A stretch of 53,670 nucleotides of DNA from Actinomycetota bacterium (GTDB taxonomy: Bacteria > Actinomycetota > Actinomycetes > Nanopelagicales > Nanopelagicaceae): the NCBI GenBank assembly GCA_947449535.1, contig CANFRP010000007.1, positions 1 to 53,670 of the forward strand, given 5' to 3'. Position numbers and translations under genes: made by a program. How positions within the stretch are numbered: the first letter of the stretch is position 1; each line of letters opens with the position of its first letter. The notes beneath the pieces are model-generated. The model worked only from the letters and a program-made list of their open reading frames with translations. It did not search any database and was not told the origin of the DNA. Shown piece after piece: positions 44,836-53,670 of this stretch.

Positions 44836-45809
44836 GTTACTCCGCAATTCTTCTCGTCGGAGGAATGGGAACCAGACTTCAACCGCTCACACTTCATACC
44901 CCCAAGCCCATGCTTCCGGTAGCTGGTGTGCCATTTACTGAACACCAAATCTGCAAAGCCCGTGATGCGGGAATTAATGAAATCGTTCTTGCGACATCTT
45001 TTAAGGCCGAACTCTTTGAGCCATATTTTGGCGATGGAAGTAATTTCGGAATCTCCATAAAATACGCCGTTGAAAAAGAGCCGCTAGGCACTGGTGGTGC
45101 AATCCGAAATGCCGCTGCCATGCTTTCTGGCCAAGGCCCAGTAGCAATTTTTAATGGTGATGTTTTAAGCGGTCACGACTTAGCAGCACAACTTGCATTT
45201 CATGAGAGCCAGAGCGCCGATCTCACTTTGTATCTCACCGAGGTGGGCGATGCCCGAGCATTTGGGGCCGTTGAATTAGATTCTGATCATCGAGTCTTTG
45301 CATTTAATGAAAAGATGGAGAACCCTCCCACAAATATAATTAATGCTGGTTGCTACACATTTAATCGCGAAGTTATCGCATCAATTCCTGATGGCAGAGT
45401 TGTCAGCGTCGAACGTGAAACTTTCCCACAACTTCTCATGAGTGGCGCTCGAGTATTTGGTTATGTGGATCGCAGCTATTGGCTGGATATTGGAACACCT
45501 GCAGCGCTACTTAAAGCATCGCAAGATCTCATCTCTGGCCGCGCGCATTCTGCAGCTACTCCACAGAACAATGGCGAATTCCTCGCGCTCCCTGGTGCAT
45601 CGGTATCTTCGAGCGCAGTTATTTCACAGGGCACAGTTATTGGGGCAGATGTAGTAATCGAAGATGGTGTGCACCTCTCTGGATGCATTGTGGGCAATGG
45701 CGCCCGGATCGGGGCAAGGGCTCAACTCACTAATTCATTTATTGCACCAGGTGCATCGGTCGCAAAAGCGGCTATCGCCGATTCGCAATTTTTTGGTTAC
45801 AACGAGTAG
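44832..45809 (+). CDS. Sugar-phosphate nucleotidyltransferase (mannose-1-phosphate guanylyltransferase-like)
   Basis: 325 residues. N-terminal nucleotidyltransferase with LLVGGMGTRLQPLTLHTPKPMLPVAG (signature in part), then FNGDVLSGHD as the metal/sugar loop and EKMENPPTNIINAGCY. The C-terminal part is a left-handed beta-helix with hexapeptide repeats (GTVIGADVVIEDGVHLSG and on). It corresponds in position to Rv3264c, a GDP-mannose maker. With the phosphomannomutase at 51168, a mannose-6-P to mannose-1-P to GDP-mannose route is likely. The nucleotide (GTP or other) is not proven by sequence. Confidence 0.88.
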   Translation: MSYSAILLVGGMGTRLQPLTLHTPKPMLPVAGVPFTEHQICKARDAGINEIVLATSFKAELFEPYFGDGSNFGISIKYAVEKEPLGTGGAIRNAAAMLSGQGPVAIFNGDVLSGHDLAAQLAFHESQSADLTLYLTEVGDARAFGAVELDSDHRVFAFNEKMENPPTNIINAGCYTFNREVIASIPDGRVVSVERETFPQLLMSGARVFGYVDRSYWLDIGTPAALLKASQDLISGRAHSAATPQNNGEFLALPGASVSSSAVISQGTVIGADVVIEDGVHLSGCIVGNGARIGARAQLTNSFIAPGASVAKAAIADSQFFGYNE

Positions 45810-45878
45810 AAACCCCTCAATTCACCTGTTAAATGGCCAGAAATGACCGAAATAGGGCGATTTTTACTCCCTTGCGAC

Positions 45879-45907
45879 TTGACGAAGTGGCATTACACGC
45901 GTGTAAT
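45879..45907 (+). promoter_or_regulatory. whiB promoter with 16-bp palindrome over the -10
   Basis: -35 TTGACG (45879-45884), 17-nt spacer, -10 TGTAAT (45902-45907). The perfect palindrome ATTACACGCGTGTAAT spans 45892-45907 and includes the whole -10 box, the layout of an autoregulatory or repressor operator. This is the best consensus promoter in the window and predicts a leader of roughly 45 nt. Confidence 0.7.
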
Positions 45908-45960
45908 TCACCTAAGCAGCACAGCCACACAGAGGCGTGCGCAGGTTTAAGGGGAAGCGG

Positions 45961-46251
45961 ATGTCAGATCCACGTCCAGTAGTTAACTCACTATCAGTGC
46001 AGGGAACAGAATCTCTACCTTCCGAGGGAGTAGAACTCTCATGGCAGGAGCGCGCTCTCTGCGCCCAGACCGACCCAGAAGCTTTCTTCCCTGAAAAGGG
46101 TGGCTCTACTCGCGAGGCAAAGCGCGTCTGCCTTTCTTGCGATGTTCGTGGTGAATGCTTGGAATATGCCCTTGCTCATGATGAGCGCTTCGGTATTTGG
46201 GGCGGGCTCTCTGAGCGCGAACGTCGTCGCCTTAAGCGCCGTTCAGCGTAA
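45961..46251 (+). CDS. WhiB-family iron-sulfur transcriptional regulator (WhiB2-like)
   Basis: 96 residues with the four cluster cysteines 34, 57, 60 and 66 (CLSCDVRGEC) and the GIWGG turn (78-82) before a basic C-terminal tail (SERERRRLKRR). Sequence and position between a GDP-mannose gene and DUF3499/manB match WhiB2 (WhmD), which works with WhiA in cell division and differentiation. ATG 45961 has AAGGGGAAG upstream. The palindromic promoter suggests tight control. Confidence 0.93.
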   Translation: MSDPRPVVNSLSVQGTESLPSEGVELSWQERALCAQTDPEAFFPEKGGSTREAKRVCLSCDVRGECLEYALAHDERFGIWGGLSERERRRLKRRSA

Positions 46252-46300
46252 TCTCAGAGCAATTCACTCGCCGCTATATAACTTTCACTCAATTAGTTAA

Positions 46301-46306
46301 TAATGT
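46301..46306 (+). promoter_or_regulatory. Possible -10 box of the large glycosyltransferase gene
   Basis: TAATGT (in TTAATAATGT) lies 5 nt before the GTG at 46312. Confidence 0.4.
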
Positions 46307-46311
46307 GAGCC

Positions 46312-49300
46312 GTGTCTGAAAATACTTTTGTAACCGCAGTCGTGGTCTCTCACGACGGAGCAACCTGGTTAACGGAGGGCATTGCGGCCATCTTCTCTCA
46401 AAGCCGACCTATCGATCGAATAATTGCCGTCGATACTGGGTCGCAAGATAACTCAGTAGATCTTCTTCGACGTGCGGGAATCGATGTTGTGAGCGCCCCG
46501 CGCGATATGGGATTTGGCGATGCAGTAATTCTCGCACTTGAACATGCCGAACCGATTTCACAATCCGAAGACGAATTCATTTGGATTCTCCATGATGATT
46601 GCGCGCCACAACGAAGCGCACTTGAAATTCTCATCAGCGAAATTGCAGATAAACCAAATGTTGCATTTATTGGACCAAAATTACGTGGCTGGTCAGATCG
46701 TAATCATTTACTCGAAGTGGGAATTAGCATTGCCGGGAATGGCGCTCGCTGGACGGGCTTGGAATATCTTGAGCAAGATCAAGGTCAACACGATGATGTG
46801 CGTGAAGTGCTCTCAGTCAGTAGTGCAGCGCTCTTAGCTCGGCGCTCCATTTTTATGGATCTTGGTGGTTTCGATCCCAATCTCGCACTCTTCCGCGATG
46901 ATGTGGATTTAGGTTGGAGAGCGCGCGTTGCGGGATTTAGCGTTCTCTGTGCACCGAGAGCGCTAGTTTTTCACGCCGAAGCATCTGCCAGTGAGCGTCG
47001 TACCGTTGATGTCTCGGAAGCCTTCTTGCATAGACCACATCTTCTTGATCGCCGAAATGCCGCATATGTCATTTTGGTAAATTCACCATGGTGGCAATTG
47101 CCCATGGCAACGATTCGGTTGCTCTCTTCAGCTTTTCTTCGTGCCCTTCTCTATCTCGTTGCAAAGCTTCCCGGATATGCAAGTGATGAGATCGTGGCCG
47201 TTGGATATCTCTTTCTCAAACCAGGAGAAATGATTGTCGCTCGTAAAGAGCGCAGATCTAAGAGACTTCTACCGAATCATGTGATCAAACCTTTTCTCCC
47301 ACCTTTTGGTAGCCAGATACGCGTAGCGACTGAGCGAATTTCTGCAGCACTCTCAGCACGATTCTCACCGCCGAGTGAGGAGGCTGATGAGAACGACCCG
47401 ATCTCCTATTCAGATATTGGAACTATCGATCCGAACTTTGATGAACCAGATTTAGTTCTCGAAAAGAAGAGTTCTCGCTGGCGATCACTTGCGAATCGAC
47501 CACTACTAGCAATGATTATTGCCACCTTCGTGATTTCATTAATATCTTCGCGATCGCGACTCGGTGCTCTTAGCGGTGGCGCACTTCCAATCGCGCCTCA
47601 CGGTGCGCTCGACCTACTTCGAAAATATGCGGAGTCATGGCATTTAGTGGGAATGGGTTCTGGTGCACCAACTCCACCTTGGGTGGGAATTACCGGCCTG
47701 CTCTCCGTTATAACTTTGGGAAATCTCAGCCTCTTTATCTCGCTCATATTCTTATTGACACCACCTCTGGCTTCATTTGTGATGTATCGCGCCCTTAAGC
47801 GAAGCGGATTGCATCACAACCTATCCATCGTTGGTGGAGCCATATACGCATTCTCCCCAGTGATATGGAATAGCGTCACCGAAGGACGAGTAGGAACAAT
47901 CGCAGTTGCGCTCTTGCTGCCGCTCTTTATTAGCCTTTCACCTATTCGCACCATCGAAGAGAAACGATCATGGCGAAGGGTTTATAACCTCTCACTTATT
48001 GCCAGCATCATTTCGGCCTTCGCGGCTGATTTTCTGCTTGGCTGGAGCGTTTTGATGCTGGTTCGAATTGGCGAAGAGTTGCTCTCGCGCCGAAGTGAAA
48101 TTCGGGAACGTGGCCCACTGACATTTTTTATGACTGCCGATCTCGATATTTTTAAGCGGAAATTGGCTTTCTTCTTTATTCCGTGGATTCTCAATTTTCC
48201 ATGGTCGGCTTCCTTAATTTTCCACCCCACCCAATTTTTAATGGCACCAGGCATTCCCATCGAATCAGCAGGGAGTGGTTTTTCATTCGGGACTCTTCTT
48301 CTCAATTCTGGCGGAAGCGGTTCGCTCCCGATCTGGATTATTTCTCCCTTCTTTATTTATGCAGTGATTACTTTCGTACAATTACGAACTCGAACATATG
48401 GCGCAGCCGCGCTAGCTTTAATGGGGATTGCACTTGCCCTTTCTCACGTCCACATTACAAGTCATGGAAGTGCTGGAAGTTACTGGCCGGGAACAATTTT
48501 TGTATTGATCGAAATATTCACGATCGCTCAAATATTGCAGCTGGGATTTGCCTTACTTGATTCGCTTAAAACTTCGCATGTTAATTATCGCCACCTCATA
48601 AGCGCGCTGGCTGGAGCCATCACAATTATTTCAGTCGTGCTCACATCGGTGTGGGCAATAACTGGGGGAGCGCAAAGTCCGGTTCAAAGTAATCGCCCAC
48701 AAGTTGTTCCTGCCTTTATTGCTTCACTTAATGAATCTCCAAGTAGACCTAAGACTCTGGTGATTCGCAAAGTTGAAAATCGAGTTGAATATTTCATCTC
48801 TCGCGGTTTGGATTTAGAGCTGGGCGACCCAGATGTCACAGTCCCGATCCCGCCCCAGCTCGAAAGCGCAATTAACGAGGTAATAAGTGGAGCGGGAATT
48901 TCCAGCAGCAAAGTTATTGGCGCCTATGGAATTCAATATGTGTATATGAAGAATCCGGCAGACGAAGCAATTGTTCGTACGATAGATGGAATTGGTGGGT
49001 TTGCCCGAAGTTCGGCATCTTCGGCTGGAGTAGTTTGGAAAGTTGTGGGAAGCAGTGGTCGACTCTCCGAGTTACTTCCTGATGGAAGTTATGTGCCAAT
49101 CAAAGCAAATGACTCAGGTGGAGAAGCAACCCTTGCTTCGCCAGGAAAAGTACGGCTCGCAGAGAAATATGATCGCAGCTGGAAGCTGCTCTCTAATGGT
49201 GTTGCTGCCAAACTTTCACAATCAGAATTCGGCGTACCAGTCTTTGAAGTGAGCCAACCCGGCCCCATCACTTTGTTACATGATGGAACCATGCGACGGG

Positions 49301-49401
49301 CATTTCTCTCGATCCAACTTCTCGGGTTGCTTCTGATAATCATCTTGGGCTTGCCTGCGGGACGACGCCGAAGTGAAGTTCCTGCGGAGGAGATCGCATG
49401 A
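46312..49401 (+). CDS. Large membrane-anchored family 2 glycosyltransferase (1029 residues)
   Basis: N-terminal GT-A domain (about 1-230): AVVVSHDGATWL, a DxD-like ILHDDCAP (HDD 94-96) and FRDDVDLGWR (194-203). This is followed by a linker and, from about residue 390, a region of a dozen or so membrane helices. After that comes an outside domain of roughly 200 residues (about 760-1000) and a last helix (LLGLLLIIILGLPAG). The layout, an inside transferase fused to a polytopic region, suggests polymer or glycolipid assembly at the membrane. Overlaps the DUF5719 gene by 4 bases, forming a two-gene envelope unit. Sugar and acceptor unknown. Confidence 0.85.
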   Translation: MSENTFVTAVVVSHDGATWLTEGIAAIFSQSRPIDRIIAVDTGSQDNSVDLLRRAGIDVVSAPRDMGFGDAVILALEHAEPISQSEDEFIWILHDDCAPQRSALEILISEIADKPNVAFIGPKLRGWSDRNHLLEVGISIAGNGARWTGLEYLEQDQGQHDDVREVLSVSSAALLARRSIFMDLGGFDPNLALFRDDVDLGWRARVAGFSVLCAPRALVFHAEASASERRTVDVSEAFLHRPHLLDRRNAAYVILVNSPWWQLPMATIRLLSSAFLRALLYLVAKLPGYASDEIVAVGYLFLKPGEMIVARKERRSKRLLPNHVIKPFLPPFGSQIRVATERISAALSARFSPPSEEADENDPISYSDIGTIDPNFDEPDLVLEKKSSRWRSLANRPLLAMIIATFVISLISSRSRLGALSGGALPIAPHGALDLLRKYAESWHLVGMGSGAPTPPWVGITGLLSVITLGNLSLFISLIFLLTPPLASFVMYRALKRSGLHHNLSIVGGAIYAFSPVIWNSVTEGRVGTIAVALLLPLFISLSPIRTIEEKRSWRRVYNLSLIASIISAFAADFLLGWSVLMLVRIGEELLSRRSEIRERGPLTFFMTADLDIFKRKLAFFFIPWILNFPWSASLIFHPTQFLMAPGIPIESAGSGFSFGTLLLNSGGSGSLPIWIISPFFIYAVITFVQLRTRTYGAAALALMGIALALSHVHITSHGSAGSYWPGTIFVLIEIFTIAQILQLGFALLDSLKTSHVNYRHLISALAGAITIISVVLTSVWAITGGAQSPVQSNRPQVVPAFIASLNESPSRPKTLVIRKVENRVEYFISRGLDLELGDPDVTVPIPPQLESAINEVISGAGISSSKVIGAYGIQYVYMKNPADEAIVRTIDGIGGFARSSASSAGVVWKVVGSSGRLSELLPDGSYVPIKANDSGGEATLASPGKVRLAEKYDRSWKLLSNGVAAKLSQSEFGVPVFEVSQPGPITLLHDGTMRRAFLSIQLLGLLLIIILGLPAGRRRSEVPAEEIA

Positions 49402-50726
49402 ATCTATTTCGCGATAAGAGAGTGATAATCGCCGGAGTCGCAATTCTGGTGGGACTTTTTGTAAACATCTTTGGCGGCAATTTCGTGACTGAAAATACTA
49501 ACTCCTCCATTTCAACGACTTTTCCTGCTACTTCTTGTCCAAGCTCAACTTCTGGGATGACGTCTGTCGCCTATCTACCATCGAGCTCTCATCCGATCCG
49601 CACCGTCAAATCTGGGTCTAATAAGTTCGTCAATCCAAAAGCTTCTAGTTATATTCTCAACAAAGCAACGCTGCTCGACAGCTCTCCCTCCACCACGTTA
49701 ATCAATAGTTTTAATGCGCAAGCAGCCGCTCTTACTTTATGCACTTCGGGTGTGGCCGATGAATGGTTTGTAGGATCCTCCGGCGCCCTTCCTAGTCAAT
49801 CCGAACTTCATTTAGTGAATAGTGGTTTGAGTGAATCCACTGTGGACTTATTTCTTTTTACTTCGGCGGCAGCACTACCAGTAACTTCGATTAAAGTTCC
49901 TGCCAATTCTGAGAAAGTTATCGCCATCGACACTCTCGCACCTGGAGAGAATTCAGTTGTCATACATGCGATTACTCGCTCCGGCCGAGTCACTACATTT
50001 CTCTATGAGCACCGCCAAAAAGGTTTGAAATCACTCGGAAGTGACTACATCAATCCATCCGTTGCTCCCTCAAAAACTCTGGTAATCCCAGCAGCGACTA
50101 ATAATCTGGGTAAGGGAAGAAAAGTCACTCAAGTGTTGAGAATACTTGCCCCCGGAAAAGTTGATGCAAATGTGACCGTAAATATCGTTGCATCAGATGG
50201 AAGTTTTATTCCATACGGATTAGAAAATAGGAATATTGGGCACGAGAAAACTATCGATATTCCACTTGCAGATCTCGCTACTAAATCTATTTTTTCGCTG
50301 GCCATAACTGCCGATCAGCCAGTAGTTGCATCAATCTTTACTTCATCGCCACTTCCTACCGGAAATGACTTTGCCTGGGGGACTGCTGCTTCGCCATTGC
50401 CAGCTTCTGGTATCACTATGAATTTGGGAGGACTTAGCCCTGCTTTCGTTTTTAGCGGCGAATCGGTTAATGTGGAAATTTCTTGGAGAGGCGTGGGTGG
50501 TAAAACTGGCCACCAAACCCTCACTGGTCAAGGATTTGTTGCGTGGGCGCCTCCTGTCCCACTTTCTCGAATTCAAATTACGACCGATCAAGCGAAAAAT
50601 TATGGAGGTTTTGTTCTCGCTCTCAAGGGTCGGCCAGGCATTGCCTATTTAGCGCTAACGTCAGGTTCAACTTTGGAAAGCTCGTCGATTCCAATTCCTG
50701 ATGCACGTGTAATCAACCGCGGGTAA
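49398..50726 (+). CDS. DUF5719-type exported envelope protein
   Basis: 442 residues: a single N-terminal membrane segment (VIIAGVAILVGLFVNIFGG) and a long extracytoplasmic part rich in Ser/Thr and beta-strand patterns. It resembles the actinobacterial DUF5719 family, which is found next to a large GT2 membrane transferase near whiB2/DUF3499. No catalytic motif is recognised. Translational coupling to the transferase suggests that the two act together on a surface glycan (inference). Confidence 0.72.
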   Translation: MNLFRDKRVIIAGVAILVGLFVNIFGGNFVTENTNSSISTTFPATSCPSSTSGMTSVAYLPSSSHPIRTVKSGSNKFVNPKASSYILNKATLLDSSPSTTLINSFNAQAAALTLCTSGVADEWFVGSSGALPSQSELHLVNSGLSESTVDLFLFTSAAALPVTSIKVPANSEKVIAIDTLAPGENSVVIHAITRSGRVTTFLYEHRQKGLKSLGSDYINPSVAPSKTLVIPAATNNLGKGRKVTQVLRILAPGKVDANVTVNIVASDGSFIPYGLENRNIGHEKTIDIPLADLATKSIFSLAITADQPVVASIFTSSPLPTGNDFAWGTAASPLPASGITMNLGGLSPAFVFSGESVNVEISWRGVGGKTGHQTLTGQGFVAWAPPVPLSRIQITTDQAKNYGGFVLALKGRPGIAYLALTSGSTLESSSIPIPDARVINRG

Positions 50727-50753
50727 ATCCCCAACTTTTCCATTGCCACTCGC

Positions 50754-50759
50754 TACTGT
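50754..50759 (+). promoter_or_regulatory. Probable -10 box of the DUF3499 gene (leaderless)
   Basis: TACTGT lies 6 nt before ATG 50766. Confidence 0.5.
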
Positions 50760-50765
50760 TCAGAT

Positions 50766-51140
50766 ATGAGAATTTCGCAGCAACGCATGGGGCGAGCATG
50801 TTCACGCGCCGGTTGCCGCAGACTCGCAAATAAAACCCTTACTTATATCTATTCTGATTCCACAGCAGTGCTTGGTCCACTAGCAACATTTGCCGAGCCA
50901 CATGCCTACGATTTGTGTGATGAACACAGCGCTCGAATGAGCGCTCCACAAGGATGGACCGTTATCAAGCAAGAAGTTAACGAGAGCGCTACAGGTCCGA
51001 GTGATGATGATTTGATGGCAATCGCAGATGCAGTTCGGGAAGTGGGAATGCGAGAAAGTTCGGAAGAGTCACCCGTATCGATTCCTCATCCAACGCAAGA
51101 AATTGGTCGCCGAGGACATCTTCGCGCGATACCTAATTAA
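50766..51140 (+). CDS. DUF3499 family protein
   Basis: 124 residues; the conserved N-terminal half has a zinc-ribbon-like pattern: CSRAGCRRLA, then YDLCDEHSARMSAPQGW (two C-x-x-C/H type pairs). The C-terminal part is variable and acidic. Matches DUF3499 (Rv3258c), always near whiB2 and manB in actinobacteria. Zinc binding is inferred from the Cys/His spacing; function unknown. Confidence 0.88.
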   Translation: MRISQQRMGRACSRAGCRRLANKTLTYIYSDSTAVLGPLATFAEPHAYDLCDEHSARMSAPQGWTVIKQEVNESATGPSDDDLMAIADAVREVGMRESSEESPVSIPHPTQEIGRRGHLRAIPN

Positions 51141-51167
51141 TTTCATTTCTCACAGGAGATAAGCGAT

Positions 51168-52547
51168 ATGTCACAGGTCTTTACGGAAGAATTTCTCAGC
51201 ACCATTATTAAGGCATATGACATTCGTGGTTTGGTCGATCAACAAGTTACGCCAGACTTCACTCGCCAAGTTGGCGCTGCATTTACGCAATTTCTTCATG
51301 AACAAGGCGAGCCACTTCATATTGTTATTGGTGAAGATATGCGTCCATCATCCGGGCCGCTGGCCTCAGCATTTGCTGAAGGCGCGATCGCTCATGGTGC
51401 CAGCGTTGTTCGCATCGGGTTGGCATCCACAGATATGTTGTATTTCGCCTCGGGCAAACTCAATATTCCTGGCGTGATGTTTACTGCCAGCCACAATCCT
51501 GCGGCATATAACGGAATTAAATTATGCAAAAGTGGCGCACGTCCGATTGGAAAAGAATCAGGGCTAGTTCGGATCAAAGATCTAGTTATCAGCGGAGTTC
51601 CAACCAGCGATCGCCCAGCAGGAACCTCGACCACAATTGATTTACTTCCAGATTATGTTGATTTCTTACTTTCCCTTTTCCCTGGCCTGGATGTGAAAAG
51701 TGGACGGCGATTGAAAGTTGTTATTGATGCCGGTAATGGCATGGGTGGATTTACTGCCCCTGCTGTGATGAATCGACTCAATGTAGATCTAGTTCCGATG
51801 TACTTTGAACTTGATGGCAATTTCCCAAATCACGAAGCAAATCCGATTGAAGCCAAGAATTTACTTGATCTTCAAGCAAAGGTACGGGAAGTAGGAGCCG
51901 ATATTGGTTTAGCTTTCGATGGCGATGCGGATCGATGCTTCTTGGTTGACGAGAAGGGCGATCTGGTTAATCCATCATCGCTGACATCACTAATTGCTGT
52001 GCGCGAGCTCGCGCGCAAGCCAGGTTCGACAATTATTTACAATTTGATTTCATCCGCAGCAGTTAAAGAAGTTGTGGAAGAAAATGGTGGCACGGCTCTT
52101 CGTTCTCGAGTTGGTCATTCCTATATCAAGGCAATGATGGCCGAAAGTGGAGCAATCTTTGGCGGTGAGCATTCGGGACATTTTTACTTCGCAGATTTCT
52201 GGAAAGCTGATTCAGGAATGTTGGCAGCTCTTTTTGCGATCACCAGCCTGGCGCAATCAGATCAACCTCTCTCATCTCTACTTGCTCCATTTAATCGTTA
52301 TGTTGCTAGTGGTGAGATCAATACAGAAGTCTCGGATATTCCTGCCGCAACTGCGCGAGTACTTGCCGCTTTTGAGGGCGGGCACGAGATTGATCACCTG
52401 GATGGCGTGAGCATTTCTGGCAAGGGCTATTGGTTCAATGTTCGTCCATCCAACACCGAGCCACTTCTTCGACTTAACGTTGAAGCCTCGACGCAAGCGC
52501 AGTTGGACGATATTCGTGACCGAGTTCTCGCTCTTATGAAGGGGTAA
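51168..52547 (+). CDS. manB: Phosphomannomutase/phosphoglucomutase
   Basis: 459-residue alpha-phosphohexomutase. Active serine loop FTASHNPAAYNG (S108), metal loop AFDGDADRC, sugar loop GGEHSGHFYF and phosphate site RPSNTEP are intact. Interconverts mannose-6-P and mannose-1-P (probably glucose phosphates also). ATG 51168 has AGGAGA 8 nt upstream. Syntenic with Rv3257c. Together with the nucleotidyltransferase at 44832 it would supply GDP-mannose for the glycosyltransferases. Confidence 0.93.
   Translation: MSQVFTEEFLSTIIKAYDIRGLVDQQVTPDFTRQVGAAFTQFLHEQGEPLHIVIGEDMRPSSGPLASAFAEGAIAHGASVVRIGLASTDMLYFASGKLNIPGVMFTASHNPAAYNGIKLCKSGARPIGKESGLVRIKDLVISGVPTSDRPAGTSTTIDLLPDYVDFLLSLFPGLDVKSGRRLKVVIDAGNGMGGFTAPAVMNRLNVDLVPMYFELDGNFPNHEANPIEAKNLLDLQAKVREVGADIGLAFDGDADRCFLVDEKGDLVNPSSLTSLIAVRELARKPGSTIIYNLISSAAVKEVVEENGGTALRSRVGHSYIKAMMAESGAIFGGEHSGHFYFADFWKADSGMLAALFAITSLAQSDQPLSSLLAPFNRYVASGEINTEVSDIPAATARVLAAFEGGHEIDHLDGVSISGKGYWFNVRPSNTEPLLRLNVEASTQAQLDDIRDRVLALMKG

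Positions 52548-53670
<1,123 letters not shown>

Overview
The window is a gene-dense chromosomal segment from a small-genome actinobacterium with moderate GC. Typical actinobacterial markers are present: a WhiB regulator, the mycothiol enzyme MshB, an acyl-CoA carboxylase epsilon subunit, and the lineage-specific families DUF3107, DUF3117, DUF3499 and DUF5719. Neighbourhoods known from Mycobacterium are partly kept: pccB-accE-maf-pccA divergent from birA-purK-purE; O-methyltransferase-htrA-tatB-mrp; mshB-fdx-dapC; whiB2-DUF3499-manB-sahH. Gene overlap, very short intergenic gaps and the nucleoside-scavenging content suggest a streamlined freshwater planktonic lineage such as acI/Nanopelagicales. 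That placement is an inference; no rRNA gene is present to prove it.

Layout. 1-703: end of trpS. 672-9761 (+): two BMP-type substrate-binding proteins, an ABC nucleoside importer (double ATPase, two permeases), cytidine deaminase, thymidine phosphorylase and adenosine deaminase. 9762-15456 (-), convergent with it: purine nucleoside phosphorylase, phosphosugar mutase, deoxyribose-phosphate aldolase and a tandem aldehyde dehydrogenase pair. Together these form one route from imported (deoxy)nucleosides to bases, pentose phosphates, glyceraldehyde-3-phosphate and, probably, acetate. 15486-20023 (-): a cyclotransferase-like gene, then the acyl-CoA carboxylase operon with Maf and a 58-residue epsilon subunit. 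20036-22437 (+): birA, purK, purE. 22434-26946: UDP-glucose dehydrogenase, a glycosyltransferase, a SpoIID-like protein and DapD. 26983-31244: LOG protein, a stand-alone sigma-region-4-like protein, DUF3117, NhaA, leucyl aminopeptidase and an O-methyltransferase. 31259-38877 (+): HtrA, TatB, Mrp, a PRC/MgtE_N/CBS protein coupled to a divergent NRAMP transporter, an EamA exporter, a PHP phosphoesterase and MarC. 38878-43307: TetR/DUF3107, MshB, a small membrane protein, CysS and a GNAT protein. 43439-53670 (+): ferredoxin, DapC, a sugar nucleotidyltransferase, WhiB, a giant membrane glycosyltransferase with DUF5719, DUF3499, phosphomannomutase and the start of sahH.

Regulation. Most operon heads have no Shine-Dalgarno sequence. 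Instead a TAnnnT -10 box lies 5-8 nt before the start codon, which predicts leaderless mRNAs. A few genes break this rule with a long leader and a good ribosome site. The most striking is the main nucleoside-binding protein: its leader (1789-1866) holds a palindrome and three hairpins that could switch between masking and exposing the ribosome site. A strong intrinsic terminator follows that gene. whiB has a consensus promoter whose -10 lies in a 16-bp palindrome, and sahH has a leader with competing hairpins. I found no tRNA, rRNA, insertion sequence, CRISPR array or prophage. No stretch longer than 300 bases lacks a gene.
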